The notes: generated by a model not told the origin, from the letters alone. 64,000 bases of DNA from Alphaproteobacteria bacterium (GCA_015231795.1 JADGAX010000001.1:62001-126000), one strand, 5' to 3'; numbered from the stretch's first letter, positions 9,087 through 19,192 are shown. Translations and numbers: made by a program.

Positions 9087-10219
9087 TGGCTATCGACTAT
9101 GCCGGCGGGCTTTCCATTCTGTCGTCTTCGTCTTCGACATTCTCCAGCAAGTCGATGCAGGACGTGATCTACGAAAAGATCACCGAGCAGTACAAGGCCA
9201 AGATTGAAAAAGCCAGCGAGGCTCGCAGCGAAGTTTACGACTCGCGCGCCAAATATTACGAAGCGCAGAACGAGAAACTTTCCATGGTCCGTGGCGGCGT
9301 CAGCAATGCCGTCGAGTCCATCGGCGGCGCCGTTGAGGGCGCCAAGAAAATCAAGGACTTGATCTTCGACCTCAAGGTTTTATTGGAGAGCGCTGACCGC
9401 GATCCGACCTATTACGCCCAGGAATTCGACAAGAAGCTGGCCGCCATCAATTCCGAAGTGCAAGAAAGGGCGGGCGTCTACAACCTTCTGGGCGCCAAAA
9501 GCCGCACCAATTACGAAGCCAGGGACTACGACCTGAAGGTGGACGAAAGCGGCACGGCGGTGACGCTGCAAGGTTACAACATGTCCGTGGATTACATGAT
9601 TACCGACAGCGACGGTAAATTTTGGGTTCCGGATATGCAAAACAGCATCAAGCGTTACGACAATTACGACGCTGCCGACTTGAACATCGATACAACTTTC
9701 TCGACGGCCCAGACGGCGGCGGCCGGATCGGGTTCGGCGACCAGCAAGGTGATCACGCGAACCGACACCGATTACGCCAACAGCGCCATTTCCTTCAATG
9801 TCGATGGCGTCGATTATACGGGCACCATCTCGAAGGGCGGCCTCAATGTCGGCCAAAGCTGGATATATGGCGGCTTCGATTCGCCAGAAGGCATCGCCCA
9901 GGCGGCTTCGGAAGTCGAGGATGCGCTCGAGAATGCGGAAATGATGGTGGCGCAGCTTTCCGCCATGCAAGTGACGACCGAGGGCCAATACAACATTCTG
10001 GAAAACACGACCATTCAGAATAAGTCCGAGATGACCAAGGCGTTGATCGCCCAGATGCAGGAAGAGTACAGCTTTGCGGCGAAGCTTAAGCGTGAATATG
10101 AGGGCGCCGTCACCAGCATCGCCTCGATCGCGCAAACCCAGGGCCAATATACCGAGGTTTTCGGCTCCATCCTGGGCGACAATAAGCTGATGAACTTCAT
10201 GTTCAATCAGACCGTTTAG
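9086..10219 (+). CDS. Flagellin-like helical/beta/helical protein of unknown function
   Basis: 377 residues; the start at 9086 has AGGAGG six bases upstream. There is no signal peptide. Residues ~20-140 are strongly helical and charged (KITEQYKAKIEKASEARSEV), residues ~150-290 are rich in Gly/Ser/Thr/Asp and beta-prone, and residues ~295-377 are helical again (EDALENAEMMVAQLSAMQ). Helical ends around a variable centre is the layout of flagellins and hook-associated proteins, and an Ala/Ser-rich N-terminus without Sec signal would fit type III export. I do not recognise the standard flagellin N- or C-terminal signatures, so this is an analogy. It is coupled to the small lipoprotein-like gene upstream. 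Confidence 0.6.
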   Translation: MAIDYAGGLSILSSSSSTFSSKSMQDVIYEKITEQYKAKIEKASEARSEVYDSRAKYYEAQNEKLSMVRGGVSNAVESIGGAVEGAKKIKDLIFDLKVLLESADRDPTYYAQEFDKKLAAINSEVQERAGVYNLLGAKSRTNYEARDYDLKVDESGTAVTLQGYNMSVDYMITDSDGKFWVPDMQNSIKRYDNYDAADLNIDTTFSTAQTAAAGSGSATSKVITRTDTDYANSAISFNVDGVDYTGTISKGGLNVGQSWIYGGFDSPEGIAQAASEVEDALENAEMMVAQLSAMQVTTEGQYNILENTTIQNKSEMTKALIAQMQEEYSFAAKLKREYEGAVTSIASIAQTQGQYTEVFGSILGDNKLMNFMFNQTV

Positions 10220-10455
10220 TAAGCGATCACTTAGCGCGTCTCCCAACGATTTGAATTTTTGTCTCTGCCCCGATGTGGCGGGACGATTTTGTATGCGAAA
10301 CGGATTGGGTGCATCCGTCCGATTGGCGCTGGGACGACAAATTTTCATGATATATATTGTGCCGAACTTGCCCGGTCGAAATCGGGCGGATAGATTTTCT
10401 GCCGTCATGGGGCGCTTGCTTCGTGACGGCATCCATTTGATTGGAGATGTGCCGC
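10220..10455. other. Intergenic region with inverted repeats
   Basis: The 236 bases between the flagellin-like gene and the Cache sensor contain no credible gene. They hold an AT-rich stretch around 10348-10358 (atgatatatat) that could be promoter-proximal, and an inverted repeat GCCGTCA at 10401-10407 with TGACGGC at 10424-10430, about 26 bases before the sensor start. This could be an operator or mRNA hairpin for the sensor-channel pair. Confidence 0.3.
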
Positions 10456-11598
10456 ATGACCTTTCGAAAGAACGCCCTGACCGTGATGACGCGGTCGGTG
10501 ATTGTGGTGATCGCGGCGGTTTCACTTGTCAGCTATCTGATTTCGCATCGGATGACGGCCTCGTTCGAAGAGGGCCAGTTCACCCTGATGGAACAGACCC
10601 TGCATTCAAAACTCTTAGGCGCCGAGAGCAAGGCCATCGCCGCGGCGGAAATGATGGCGGCCATGCCTGCGGTCAAGAAGGCTTTTGCCGCACGCAACCG
10701 GGCGGAACTTTTGTCGGCTACGAAAAACGCCTTCCGCATTCAGCATGAAAAGTACGGCATCAGCCAGGCTCAGTTCCAACTGTCGCCGGCAACGTCGTTT
10801 CTGCGGGTGCATAATCCCGACAAATTCGGAGAAGACCAATCCGCCTATCGGCCAATGATCGTAGAAGTCAACGCCAACCAAACCATTCGCAAGGGGATCG
10901 AGATAACCACCTCGGGAATTGGCGTGTTCGGCGCCTTGCCGATGACGGATGAATCCGGCAAGAATATTGGCAGCTTCGAAATGGCCATGGAAATTGGGCC
11001 GCTGCTTGATGAACTCAAGGGGGCCTATGGCTTTGATCTTGGCTTCTTCGTCGATGAAAAAATTCTGCATGCAACCGCCACGTCGCTGAAAGGCGATATT
11101 TTCAATGATGAAAACCGCGTCGGCGCCTTCATAAAGTTCCATTCCACACATCCTGCATTGCTTCAAGCGCTGGTGGGCGACGCCGACGTCAATGTGACCG
11201 AGAGCGCCCACTATTTGCGCGAAGCCAATGGCGTTCCATACGGCGTTTTGCTGCAGCCGGTTTACAATTACGCCAAAAAGCGGATCGGCGTGATGGCCAT
11301 CGCCAGCGATTTCAGCCAGACCCGCTCTGCCGACGGTCAGGCGGTGGTGTGGCAGGTGTTGCTGGGGTTGGTTTCATCGGTTCTGCTGATCGGTTTTATC
11401 CTTGTCGTCGTGCGGGGCATGATCATGCGCCCACTTGAAGTGCTGAACGAACATGTGGCTTCATTGGCCGATGGCGAGCGTGGGCGCGATCTTCCCGGCG
11501 TTGAATCCTGGTGCGAGGAAATGCGCGAACTAGCACAAAATTGCGAAAGGCTTGCCGACAGATCTGCGCATGACAAGAAGAAGGGGAACGCGGAATGA
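10456..11598 (+). CDS. dCache_3-type sensor with HAMP, no output domain
   Basis: 380 residues from the ATG at 10456, with GGAG ten bases upstream; a TTG at 10441 is less likely. One transmembrane helix near residues 11-32, a ~250-residue periplasmic domain, a second helix (WQVLLGLVSSVLLIGFILVV) near residue 300, then a HAMP-like segment ending in a charged tail. The periplasmic region carries hallmarks of the double Cache 3 family of chemoreceptors (RVHNPDKFGEDQSAYRP, EITTSGIGVFGALP, then GSFEMAMEI). Such domains bind small ligands. No methyl-accepting, kinase or GGDEF domain follows: the gene stops and overlaps the channel gene by ATGA. Signalling directly to the channel is an inference. Confidence 0.82.
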   Translation: MTFRKNALTVMTRSVIVVIAAVSLVSYLISHRMTASFEEGQFTLMEQTLHSKLLGAESKAIAAAEMMAAMPAVKKAFAARNRAELLSATKNAFRIQHEKYGISQAQFQLSPATSFLRVHNPDKFGEDQSAYRPMIVEVNANQTIRKGIEITTSGIGVFGALPMTDESGKNIGSFEMAMEIGPLLDELKGAYGFDLGFFVDEKILHATATSLKGDIFNDENRVGAFIKFHSTHPALLQALVGDADVNVTESAHYLREANGVPYGVLLQPVYNYAKKRIGVMAIASDFSQTRSADGQAVVWQVLLGLVSSVLLIGFILVVVRGMIMRPLEVLNEHVASLADGERGRDLPGVESWCEEMRELAQNCERLADRSAHDKKKGNAE

Positions 11599-12722
11599 TC
11601 CCTGCAGCGACAAGACGTGCCGCAAAGATTGTTTTCGCCCTGGCTGGGCTGGCGTTCTTTCTTGCGGCACCTTTGGCCAATGCGGCTTCCCCGGCGCAAG
11701 ACGACGCAGCCTCGCGGGTTGTATCGATTCCACATGGAAACGGCCTGCCGGTTGTCGTTCGCCCGGCCCTGTTCTTCAATCACCTCGAATCGTTCGATGA
11801 CAACGCCGGGACGTTTGAGGCAACGGTCGATCTTCGCCTGACATGGATTGATTCCCGGTTGCGCTATCCTGCCAAAGAGGCCCTGCGCGGCTATAAGGAA
11901 TATCGCGTTTCGGCGGCGGAAAAAGAAATTGCCAAGATTTGGACGCCAACCATTCGCCATGTCAATCGTGTGGGCGATCCAGCCTTCTCTGAACGTCGTC
12001 TGCGCATATTTCCCAATGGCATGGTCGAGGTCATTGACAGAATAACGGCGACCTACAAAACGCCGGTTGAAACCTCGCGATTTCCCTTCGACCGCCAGAA
12101 TCTGGAAATCGTCATGGTGGTGCAGGAAGATACGGTTGAAACGGTGGATATGAATTTCACCAGCGACGATGTTGGATTCAGCCGCATATCCAAAAACGCC
12201 GAACTCGATGGTTGGTCCACCGGTTTGGTTGGCCTTAAGCGCGAACTGGTCAATGGATGGAACGGCGACCGCTATGCAAAGATCGTGGCGTCGCTGACAG
12301 TGAGTCGCGTGGCGACAAGCTCGATCGCCACCATTTTCATTCCGCTTTTCGCATCTCTGTTGATCCCGTTTCTGGCAACCTGGATGAATCGCGCGCAAGA
12401 CGGCGAATTCGATGTCGATGCCTTCGAGCTTGGCAATGTCATCATCGGCGGCCTATTCGCCGTCATTGCGCTTAGCTTCACCTTCAGTTCGTCCTTTCCG
12501 GCGCTCAGTTCGGGCGACAATACGGTGACGCGACTGTTGGGCTTGAATTACGTGGCGCTGGCTTTCGGCACGATCATAACTGTCGTGTTTTACCGCTACA
12601 AATTGCCTGCGCGCTGGTTCGGAGTCTATGTGCAGGAACAGGCATTTCTGTTCTTGTCATGGGCCTTCCCGATTTTGTTCATTGCCACCGGCTTGGCGTT
12701 CGTTTTCGTCTCGGCGGCTTGA
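11595..12722 (+). CDS. Pentameric ligand-gated ion channel homologue (prokaryotic Cys-loop superfamily)
   Basis: 375 residues: signal peptide (FALAGLAFFLAAPLANA), a ~215-residue beta-rich extracellular domain and four C-terminal helices. The family signature is the Pro-loop RFPFDRQNLEI, with the cysteines of the animal Cys-loop absent as in GLIC and ELIC. Upstream GTFEATVDLRLTWID matches the conserved beta-strand LRW/DxRL region. Helices are M1 (IATIFIPLFASLLIPFLATW), M2 (ELGNVIIGGLFAVIALSFTF), M3 (LLGLNYVALAFGTIITVVFY) and M4 (FLFLSWAFPILFIATGLAF). It should form a five-fold channel in the inner membrane with the ligand domain in the periplasm. Ligand and ion selectivity are unknown. It overlaps the Cache sensor gene by four bases. 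Confidence 0.85.
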   Translation: MIPAATRRAAKIVFALAGLAFFLAAPLANAASPAQDDAASRVVSIPHGNGLPVVVRPALFFNHLESFDDNAGTFEATVDLRLTWIDSRLRYPAKEALRGYKEYRVSAAEKEIAKIWTPTIRHVNRVGDPAFSERRLRIFPNGMVEVIDRITATYKTPVETSRFPFDRQNLEIVMVVQEDTVETVDMNFTSDDVGFSRISKNAELDGWSTGLVGLKRELVNGWNGDRYAKIVASLTVSRVATSSIATIFIPLFASLLIPFLATWMNRAQDGEFDVDAFELGNVIIGGLFAVIALSFTFSSSFPALSSGDNTVTRLLGLNYVALAFGTIITVVFYRYKLPARWFGVYVQEQAFLFLSWAFPILFIATGLAFVFVSAA

Positions 12723-12740
12723 TTCTCGCCGCCAAGGCCG

Positions 12741-13172
12741 CTATTCGTCTTCAGCGACAAGTGCGCAGCCTTCCTTGGGGCCGGTGCAGGTTTCCGGCGG
12801 GCTTTGTCCAGCCAACAGGTCTGGGCGGATGTCGATCCAACCTTTCAGACGTTCCGGCTCGAACCCGGCGCAGCGCTTGCCGTCGGCTTCCATCAGGGGG
12901 CGGCGGATCAACAGCGGGTCGGTCAGCATCAGCCTAAGCGCATCCGATGCCCCCAAATTCTCGGGCACGATTTCACCCGACTTAATGCGGGGCGACGAGC
13001 GATTGAACCAGTCCTTGGTTTCAAGACCTTCGAAAAAGGAATTCAGCAAATCAAGAGTCCACGACTCTTCAAGAAGGTTTCTGACGTCCAGTCGATGGCC
13101 GGATGCGACCAGCAAACCTTTCTGGCGGGCATTGCCCTTGCATCCGGGCTTTTCCCAGAAGGTGACGTTCAT
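12741..13172 (-). CDS. ArsC-like nitrogenase-associated protein (NifO-like)
   Basis: 143 residues from the ATG at 13170-13172, which overlaps the draG stop (ATGA). The start MNVTFWEKPGCKGNARQK resembles the thioredoxin-fold ArsC/Spx family, with a lone Cys10 in the position of the catalytic Cys, followed by the RNLLEESWT and NRSSPRIKSGEIVPE segments typical of the nitrogenase-associated branch (NifO). It is the third gene of a draT-draG operon, so it is probably made with the nitrogenase modification system. The biochemical role of this branch is poorly defined; arsenate reduction is unlikely given the context. Confidence 0.8.
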   Translation of the reverse strand: MNVTFWEKPGCKGNARQKGLLVASGHRLDVRNLLEESWTLDLLNSFFEGLETKDWFNRSSPRIKSGEIVPENLGASDALRLMLTDPLLIRRPLMEADGKRCAGFEPERLKGWIDIRPDLLAGQSPPETCTGPKEGCALVAEDE

Positions 13173-14089
13173 GACGATGATCCTTCCGCGGCAGATACGG
13201 TTTCGGCAATTTTCAGCAGATGCGGCACCTGGCGCTCGATCTCGCGCTGGGCCGGTTCTTCCAGCTTTTCGCGCCAAGCGTCTGGAATGTCTTCGATGCC
13301 GTAGGTGGCGCCCGCCAGCATGCCCGCCAACGCGCCCGTGGTGTCGGCGTCGCCGCCCTGGTTGACGACTTCGATCAGGCATGTGCGAAATGAATCGGTG
13401 CGAAAGAAATAGTGCAAAACCGTTTGCACCGTATCCACCACATAAGCCGAACATTGGCCCTTATATGGATCGAAGCGGAAGGTTCGGTGCGATTCGACCA
13501 GCGCGTTGGCGTGATCGCGCGCCGCCTTGATGCCGCCGCCCAGGATCAGCGACTGCGCCATGCGTCCCAAAGTCAGCGTGGCTGCGTCGGACAAAGGGTG
13601 GTTATGGGTGATGTGGGCCTGGGAAAGCGCCCAGCTCTCGAAGGTTTTCGGAGCGCCCAGCGTGGCGATGGCCGTGGGCAGAATGCGCATGACGGCGCCA
13701 TTGCCCGCGTCGCCGTCATTGGGCAGCGCTTCAAGCGTTCCTTCCGTCATATAGCGGCGAATGCCGCGCCTGCAGGTGTTGCCGACATCGACGGGCTTGG
13801 TTTTCAGCCAATCGAGAAATTTCTCGCAAGCGATCTTCTGGTCGTATCCATTGGCTTCGACATGCGCCTTTCCAAGCGCAATGCTCATGGCGGTGTCGTC
13901 GGTGGTCTGGCCGGGCTTCAATTTCAGCCAGCCGCCGCCGATCATTTTCTTGTGGGTGCCATATTGCGTTTCGATTTCGCCTTTGGTCAGGAATTCGACG
14001 GTGGCTCCCAGGGCGTCGCCGACCGCCAGGCCAAGATAGGCCCCCATGGCGCGGCGCTTGATGTGATCGGTCAGAATCATTTTGCCCAT
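13169..14089 (-). CDS. draG: ADP-ribosyl-[dinitrogen reductase] hydrolase
   Basis: 306 residues. Removes ADP-ribose from the Arg of NifH, reactivating nitrogenase when ammonium is exhausted or light/energy returns. The ADP-ribosylglycohydrolase metal site is visible: GDALGATVEF near the N-terminus, TTDDTAM (Thr-Asp-Asp) near residues 62-68, and QGGDADTTGAL near the C-terminus, supplying the Asp/Thr ligands of the two Mn ions. It starts one base inside the draT stop (TAATG) and overlaps the NifO-like gene. A second ATG three codons in is possible. Confidence 0.95.
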   Translation of the reverse strand: MGKMILTDHIKRRAMGAYLGLAVGDALGATVEFLTKGEIETQYGTHKKMIGGGWLKLKPGQTTDDTAMSIALGKAHVEANGYDQKIACEKFLDWLKTKPVDVGNTCRRGIRRYMTEGTLEALPNDGDAGNGAVMRILPTAIATLGAPKTFESWALSQAHITHNHPLSDAATLTLGRMAQSLILGGGIKAARDHANALVESHRTFRFDPYKGQCSAYVVDTVQTVLHYFFRTDSFRTCLIEVVNQGGDADTTGALAGMLAGATYGIEDIPDAWREKLEEPAQREIERQVPHLLKIAETVSAAEGSSS

Positions 14090-14916
14090 TAGAAATAGCT
14101 CGCCTTAACGCGAAAATCGCCGCCGATGACCATATATTCATGTTCGCCCTTCAAGGGCGCGGTAGGCAGAAGGGCGTTGAAGAACAGAATTTTAGATGCT
14201 GGCACAAGGGCCTCCAGGATGTGATCGCCGAATTCGCCCGCAATGTCGCGCGAAGACGAAAAGGAATTCAGATTGTTGAGCCGCACGACAATGGTGCGTT
14301 TGTCGATGCGCTCGACCAGAACCTGCTCCTCGTAACTGTTCACGCCTCTATATAGCGTCAGATGCTTGCGACCGGACAGAAAAAAGCGCGCCAGCGACCA
14401 TTGGCAGAATTCATACAGCAAGTCCAGTTGCAGATAGATGGAATTGGAATGGAAGCGGCTGGACATCTTTTCTTCAGTATAGGCCACCCAGCCTTTGCTG
14501 CCCACGCGTCCCACCGGTTCCTTGTGAAAAGTGGGAAACAGGCCAAATCGGCTTTCCACCCAACCTTTCATGACAGCGCCTTCCGGCGTGTTGGTTTCGA
14601 AACCCCAGCCTTTCAACAAGCGCAGATAACTGGAACGGAAGCGCTTCTTTTCCTTGGCCCCGCCGCCTTTTTCCAGCTGCTCAGGTTCCAGGCCGAACAT
14701 GGACCCCATCCATTCCTGAAAGGCCCAGGCGGCTTCCTCGATGCTTTCCGCCCGGGGCAGCATTTCTTGGAACAGGCCCTTGTTGGTCTCGCGCACGCCC
14801 GCGATGTGCAAGGCCACGGGATAGTCGTTATAGGCCACCGAGGCCAAAAGCCCCGTCGGTATGCCGATCAGATTGGTGCTGTGCCCCCTTGCGGCTTCTT
14901 CATCCGGCCGAGCCAC
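14089..14916 (-). CDS. draT: NAD+-dinitrogen-reductase ADP-ribosyltransferase
   Basis: 275 residues, starting at GTG 14914-14916. Transfers ADP-ribose from NAD+ to NifH and switches nitrogenase off. The R-S-E type transferase residues are visible: Arg in LTLYRGVNSYEE, the Ser motif in LNSFSSSRDIAGEF, and the ExE-like KGEHEYMVIGG near the C-terminus. The matching target Arg101 is present in the NifH encoded divergently 300 bases away. A sigma-54-like promoter at 14955-14970 would give a leader of about 28 bases, which would tie dra expression to nif. Confidence 0.94.
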   Translation of the reverse strand: MARPDEEAARGHSTNLIGIPTGLLASVAYNDYPVALHIAGVRETNKGLFQEMLPRAESIEEAAWAFQEWMGSMFGLEPEQLEKGGGAKEKKRFRSSYLRLLKGWGFETNTPEGAVMKGWVESRFGLFPTFHKEPVGRVGSKGWVAYTEEKMSSRFHSNSIYLQLDLLYEFCQWSLARFFLSGRKHLTLYRGVNSYEEQVLVERIDKRTIVVRLNNLNSFSSSRDIAGEFGDHILEALVPASKILFFNALLPTAPLKGEHEYMVIGGDFRVKASYF

Positions 14917-14954
14917 CTTTGACGCCCCCGTCTTTGAATCAATCCACAGCTTTA

Positions 14955-14970
14955 TGCAATTTCCGGACCG
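14955..14970 (-). promoter_or_regulatory. Putative sigma-54 promoter of draT
   Basis: On the minus strand it reads CGGTCCGGAAATTGCA: the GG-N10-GC spacing is exact and the -12 TTGCA is perfect, but the -24 box differs from TGGCAC at three positions. It lies about 40 bases from the draT start. The same NifA sites that serve nifH lie 40-90 bases upstream of it. Confidence 0.4.
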
Positions 14971-15011
14971 GCTGCGCCAGCCACAAAATCCGCCGTTTCT
15001 TTGATGTCTGA

Positions 15012-15027
15012 TGTGGGGGAGGCGACA
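15012..15027. promoter_or_regulatory. NifA upstream activator site 1
   Basis: TGT, ten bases, ACA: the exact NifA-binding consensus. It lies about 136 bases upstream of the nifH -24 element and 31 bases from a second identical-type site, a common tandem layout for strong nif promoters. Confidence 0.65.
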
Positions 15028-15042
15028 AAGGAGAGGGGGCTT

Positions 15043-15058
15043 TGTCGGGGTTGCGACA
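15043..15058. promoter_or_regulatory. NifA upstream activator site 2
   Basis: TTGTCGGGGTTGCGACAA (15042-15059) contains TGT-N10-ACA and its outer bases are also symmetric, so this is the better of the two sites. It is about 90 bases upstream of the nifH -24 box, within the usual range for NifA action by DNA looping. Confidence 0.75.
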
Positions 15059-15082
15059 AGCCCGGCTCATGGGGGGTTTTGA

Positions 15083-16108
<1,026 letters not shown>

Positions 16109-16164
16109 GCGGCCCCGGCTTTCCTTAAGGCAACGAGTTTCGGAATTCTATTAGGAGACAGGTC

Positions 16165-17613
16165 ATGGATGGCATGAACCCGGACGTAAAGGCCGAGCGC
16201 AAGGCCCTGATCGAGGAGGTCCTCTCGGCTTATCCCGAGAAGACCGCCAAGAAGCGCGCACGACACTTGAACGTCTACGATGAGGGCAAGCCCGATTGTG
16301 GCGTCAAGTCGAACATCAAGTCAGCCCCCGGCGTCATGACCATCCGTGGCTGCGCCTATGCCGGTTCGAAAGGCGTGGTCTTCGGCCCGCTGAAGGACAT
16401 GGTGCATATCAGCCATGGCCCGGTCGGTTGCGGTCAATATTCCTGGTCGCAGCGCCGCAACTACTACACCGGCACCACCGGCGTCGACACCTTCGTGACC
16501 ATGCAGATCACCAGCGATTTCCAGGAACGCGACATCGTCTTCGGCGGCGACAAGAAGCTGGAAAAGGTGATCGACGAAATCCACACGATGTTCCCGCTCA
16601 ACAAGGGCGTCTCGATCCAGTCGGAATGTCCGGTCGGTCTGATCGGCGACGACATCGAAGCCGTCGCCAAGAAGAAGGGCAAGGAGCACGGCAAGCTGGT
16701 CGTGCCCGTGCGTTGCGAAGGTTTTCGCGGCGTTTCTCAGTCGCTCGGCCATCACATCGCCAACGACGCCGTGCGCGACTGGATGCTGGGCAAGGGCAAG
16801 TCGAAGGAATTCGAAACCACCCCTTACGACGTGGTCGTGATCGGCGACTACAACATCGGCGGCGACGCCTGGGCCAGCCGCATCCTGCTGGAAGACATGG
16901 GGCTTCGCGTCATCGGCCTGTGGTCGGGCGACGCCACCCTGGCCGAGATCGAGCGCGGCAACAAAGGCAAGCTCAATCTCATCCACTGCTACCGCTCGAT
17001 GAACTATATCTGCCGCCATATGGAAGAGCAGTACAACATCCCCTGGATGGAGTACAACTTCTTCGGCCCCACCCAGATCGCCAAGTCGCTTCGCGCCATC
17101 GCCGAGAAGTTCGACGACAAGATCAAGGCTGGCGCCGAGCGCGTGATCGCCAAGTATCAGCCTTTGGCCGATGCGGTGCTTGCCAAATACAAGCCGCGTC
17201 TGCAAGGCAAGAAGGCGATGCTGTATGTCGGCGGTCTGCGTCCGCGTCACGTTGCCGACGCTTACGGCGATCTTGGCATCGACATCATCGGCACGGGCTA
17301 TGAATTCGCGCATAGCGACGATTATCAGCGCACCGCCGAATATATCAAAGACGCCACGCTGGTCTATGACGACGTGACCGACTACGAGTTGGAAAAGTTC
17401 ATCGACAAGATGCGCCCCGATCTCGTCGGTTCCGGCATCAAGGAAAAGTACTCGACCCAGAAGATGGGCGTGCCTTTCCGCCAGTTGCACTCGTGGGATT
17501 ACTCAGGCCCCTATCACGGTTACGACGGTTTCGCCGTCTTCGCCCGCGATATGGACATGGCGATCAATAGCCCGGTATGGGCCTTGAACAAGGCCCCCTG
17601 GAAAGCCGCCTGA
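16165..17613 (+). CDS. nifD: Nitrogenase molybdenum-iron protein alpha chain
   Basis: 482 residues, carrying the FeMo-cofactor. P-cluster ligands Cys63 (IRGCAYAG), Cys89 (GPVGCGQY) and the Cys in [11 protein letters not shown] are all present. The cofactor ligands are the Cys of [11 protein letters not shown] and the His of [17 protein letters not shown] near the C-terminus. The ribosome site TAGGAGA precedes the ATG by nine bases and the gap from nifH is 56 bases with no terminator, so the three genes form one operon. Homocitrate-region and Arg residues look ordinary for the Mo enzyme. Confidence 0.98.
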   Translation: MDGMNPDVKAERKALIEEVLSAYPEKTAKKRARHLNVYDEGKPDCGVKSNIKSAPGVMTIRGCAYAGSKGVVFGPLKDMVHISHGPVGCGQYSWSQRRNYYTGTTGVDTFVTMQITSDFQERDIVFGGDKKLEKVIDEIHTMFPLNKGVSIQSECPVGLIGDDIEAVAKKKGKEHGKLVVPVRCEGFRGVSQSLGHHIANDAVRDWMLGKGKSKEFETTPYDVVVIGDYNIGGDAWASRILLEDMGLRVIGLWSGDATLAEIERGNKGKLNLIHCYRSMNYICRHMEEQYNIPWMEYNFFGPTQIAKSLRAIAEKFDDKIKAGAERVIAKYQPLADAVLAKYKPRLQGKKAMLYVGGLRPRHVADAYGDLGIDIIGTGYEFAHSDDYQRTAEYIKDATLVYDDVTDYELEKFIDKMRPDLVGSGIKEKYSTQKMGVPFRQLHSWDYSGPYHGYDGFAVFARDMDMAINSPVWALNKAPWKAA

Positions 17614-17628
17614 TTTAGGAGAACTTCG

Positions 17629-19158
17629 ATGCCTCAGACAGCACTCAAGATCAAAGACCATATCGACCTTTTCAACGACCCGGAATATCTCGAAATCTTC
17701 AAGCGCAAGCGCGAACAGTTCGAAGACATGCCGGACGCCGACGTGGTCGCCAAGCAGGCGGACTACATCAACACGATGGAATACCGCGAAAAGAACTTCG
17801 CCCGCGAAGCCCTGGTGATCAATCCCGCCAAGGCCTGCCAGCCGGTGGGAGCGGCCTATTGCGCCGCCGGTTTCGAAGGCACCTTGGCCTTCACGCATGG
17901 ATCGCTGGGCTGCGCGGCTTACTTCCGTTCGCACCTGTCGCGCCACTTCAAGGAACCGTCGGCCATGGTCTGTTCGGCCATGACCGAAGACGCGGCGGTG
18001 TTCGGCGGCCTCAACAACATGGTCGAAGGCCTGGCCAACGCTTATGCGCTGTACAAGCCCAAGATGATCGCCGTGCATACGTCGTGCATCGCCGAAGTCA
18101 TCGGCGACGACTTGAACAGCTTCATCATTCAGTCGCGTGACAAGGGCAGCATCCCGGCCGATTTCCCGGTCGCCTACGCCCACACGCCCAGCTTCGTTGG
18201 CAGCCATATCGTTGGCTATGACAATATGATGAAGAGCATCCTTTCCAACTTCTGGGAAGGCAAGGACCGCAAGGCCGGCAACGGCGTCAACATCATCGGC
18301 GGTTTCGATGGTTATGGCGTCGCCAATGCCCGTGAGATCAAGGACATCATCGCCGCCATGGGCGCCGACGCGACCCTGCTCTCCGACGTGTCCGACATTT
18401 ACGACACGCCCGCCGACGGTTCGTACCGCATGTATGACGGCGGTACGCCGCTGGAAGCCGTGACCAAGGCGCTCGACGCCAAGGCCACCATCTCGTTGCA
18501 GGAATGGTGCACGGGCAAGACCCTGGATTTCGCCAAGGAGAAGGGCCAGGAAGTGGCTTCCTTCAACTATCCGATGGGCCTGGGTGCGACGGACGATTTC
18601 CTGATGAAGCTGTCGGCCCTGACCGGCAAAGCCATTCCGGAATCGATCGCCAAGGACCGTGGCCGCTTGGTCGACGCCATTGAAGACTCGCTGTCTTGGA
18701 TCCATGGCAAGAGCTTCTCGATCTATGGCGATCCCGATTTCGTCTATGGCATGACCCGCTTCATCTTGGAGTTGGGCGGCGAGCCGGCTCACCTGTTGTC
18801 CACCAACGGCGGCAGCGAGTGGGAAGAGAAGATGAAGGCCCTGCTGGCCAGTTCGCCCTTTGGCGCTTCCGGCCAGGTGTGGAAGGGCAAGGATCTGTGG
18901 CACATGCGCTCACTTCTGGCCACCGAACCTTCCGATTATCTGATCGGCAGCTCGTACGGCAAGTATCTGGAGAAGGATACCGGCGTGCCCCTGATCCGCA
19001 TCGGTTTCCCGATCTTCGACCGTCACCATCACCACCGCTTCCCGACCATGTTCTATAAGGGCGGCCTGCGCGTGCTGGTGACTATTCTGGACAAGATTTT
19101 CGACACCATCGACGAGAAGACGAAGGTGACGGGAATCAGCTACGACCTGACCCGCTAG
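17629..19158 (+). CDS. nifK: Nitrogenase molybdenum-iron protein beta chain
   Basis: 509 residues; pairs with NifD as an alpha2-beta2 tetramer and shares the P-cluster. Its cluster cysteines are seen in ACQPVGAAYCAAGFEG, GSLGCAAYFRSH and HTSCIAEVIGDD, followed by the P-cluster Ser region. It begins 15 bases after nifD with TTAGGAGAA as ribosome site. The length is that of the alphaproteobacterial NifK. A strong terminator follows 34 bases after the stop, so nifENX or other maturation genes must be elsewhere. Confidence 0.98.
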   Translation: MPQTALKIKDHIDLFNDPEYLEIFKRKREQFEDMPDADVVAKQADYINTMEYREKNFAREALVINPAKACQPVGAAYCAAGFEGTLAFTHGSLGCAAYFRSHLSRHFKEPSAMVCSAMTEDAAVFGGLNNMVEGLANAYALYKPKMIAVHTSCIAEVIGDDLNSFIIQSRDKGSIPADFPVAYAHTPSFVGSHIVGYDNMMKSILSNFWEGKDRKAGNGVNIIGGFDGYGVANAREIKDIIAAMGADATLLSDVSDIYDTPADGSYRMYDGGTPLEAVTKALDAKATISLQEWCTGKTLDFAKEKGQEVASFNYPMGLGATDDFLMKLSALTGKAIPESIAKDRGRLVDAIEDSLSWIHGKSFSIYGDPDFVYGMTRFILELGGEPAHLLSTNGGSEWEEKMKALLASSPFGASGQVWKGKDLWHMRSLLATEPSDYLIGSSYGKYLEKDTGVPLIRIGFPIFDRHHHHRFPTMFYKGGLRVLVTILDKIFDTIDEKTKVTGISYDLTR

Positions 19159-19192
19159 CGAACCCGCACTCCAGTCGCTGGCGGCAGGCCGA

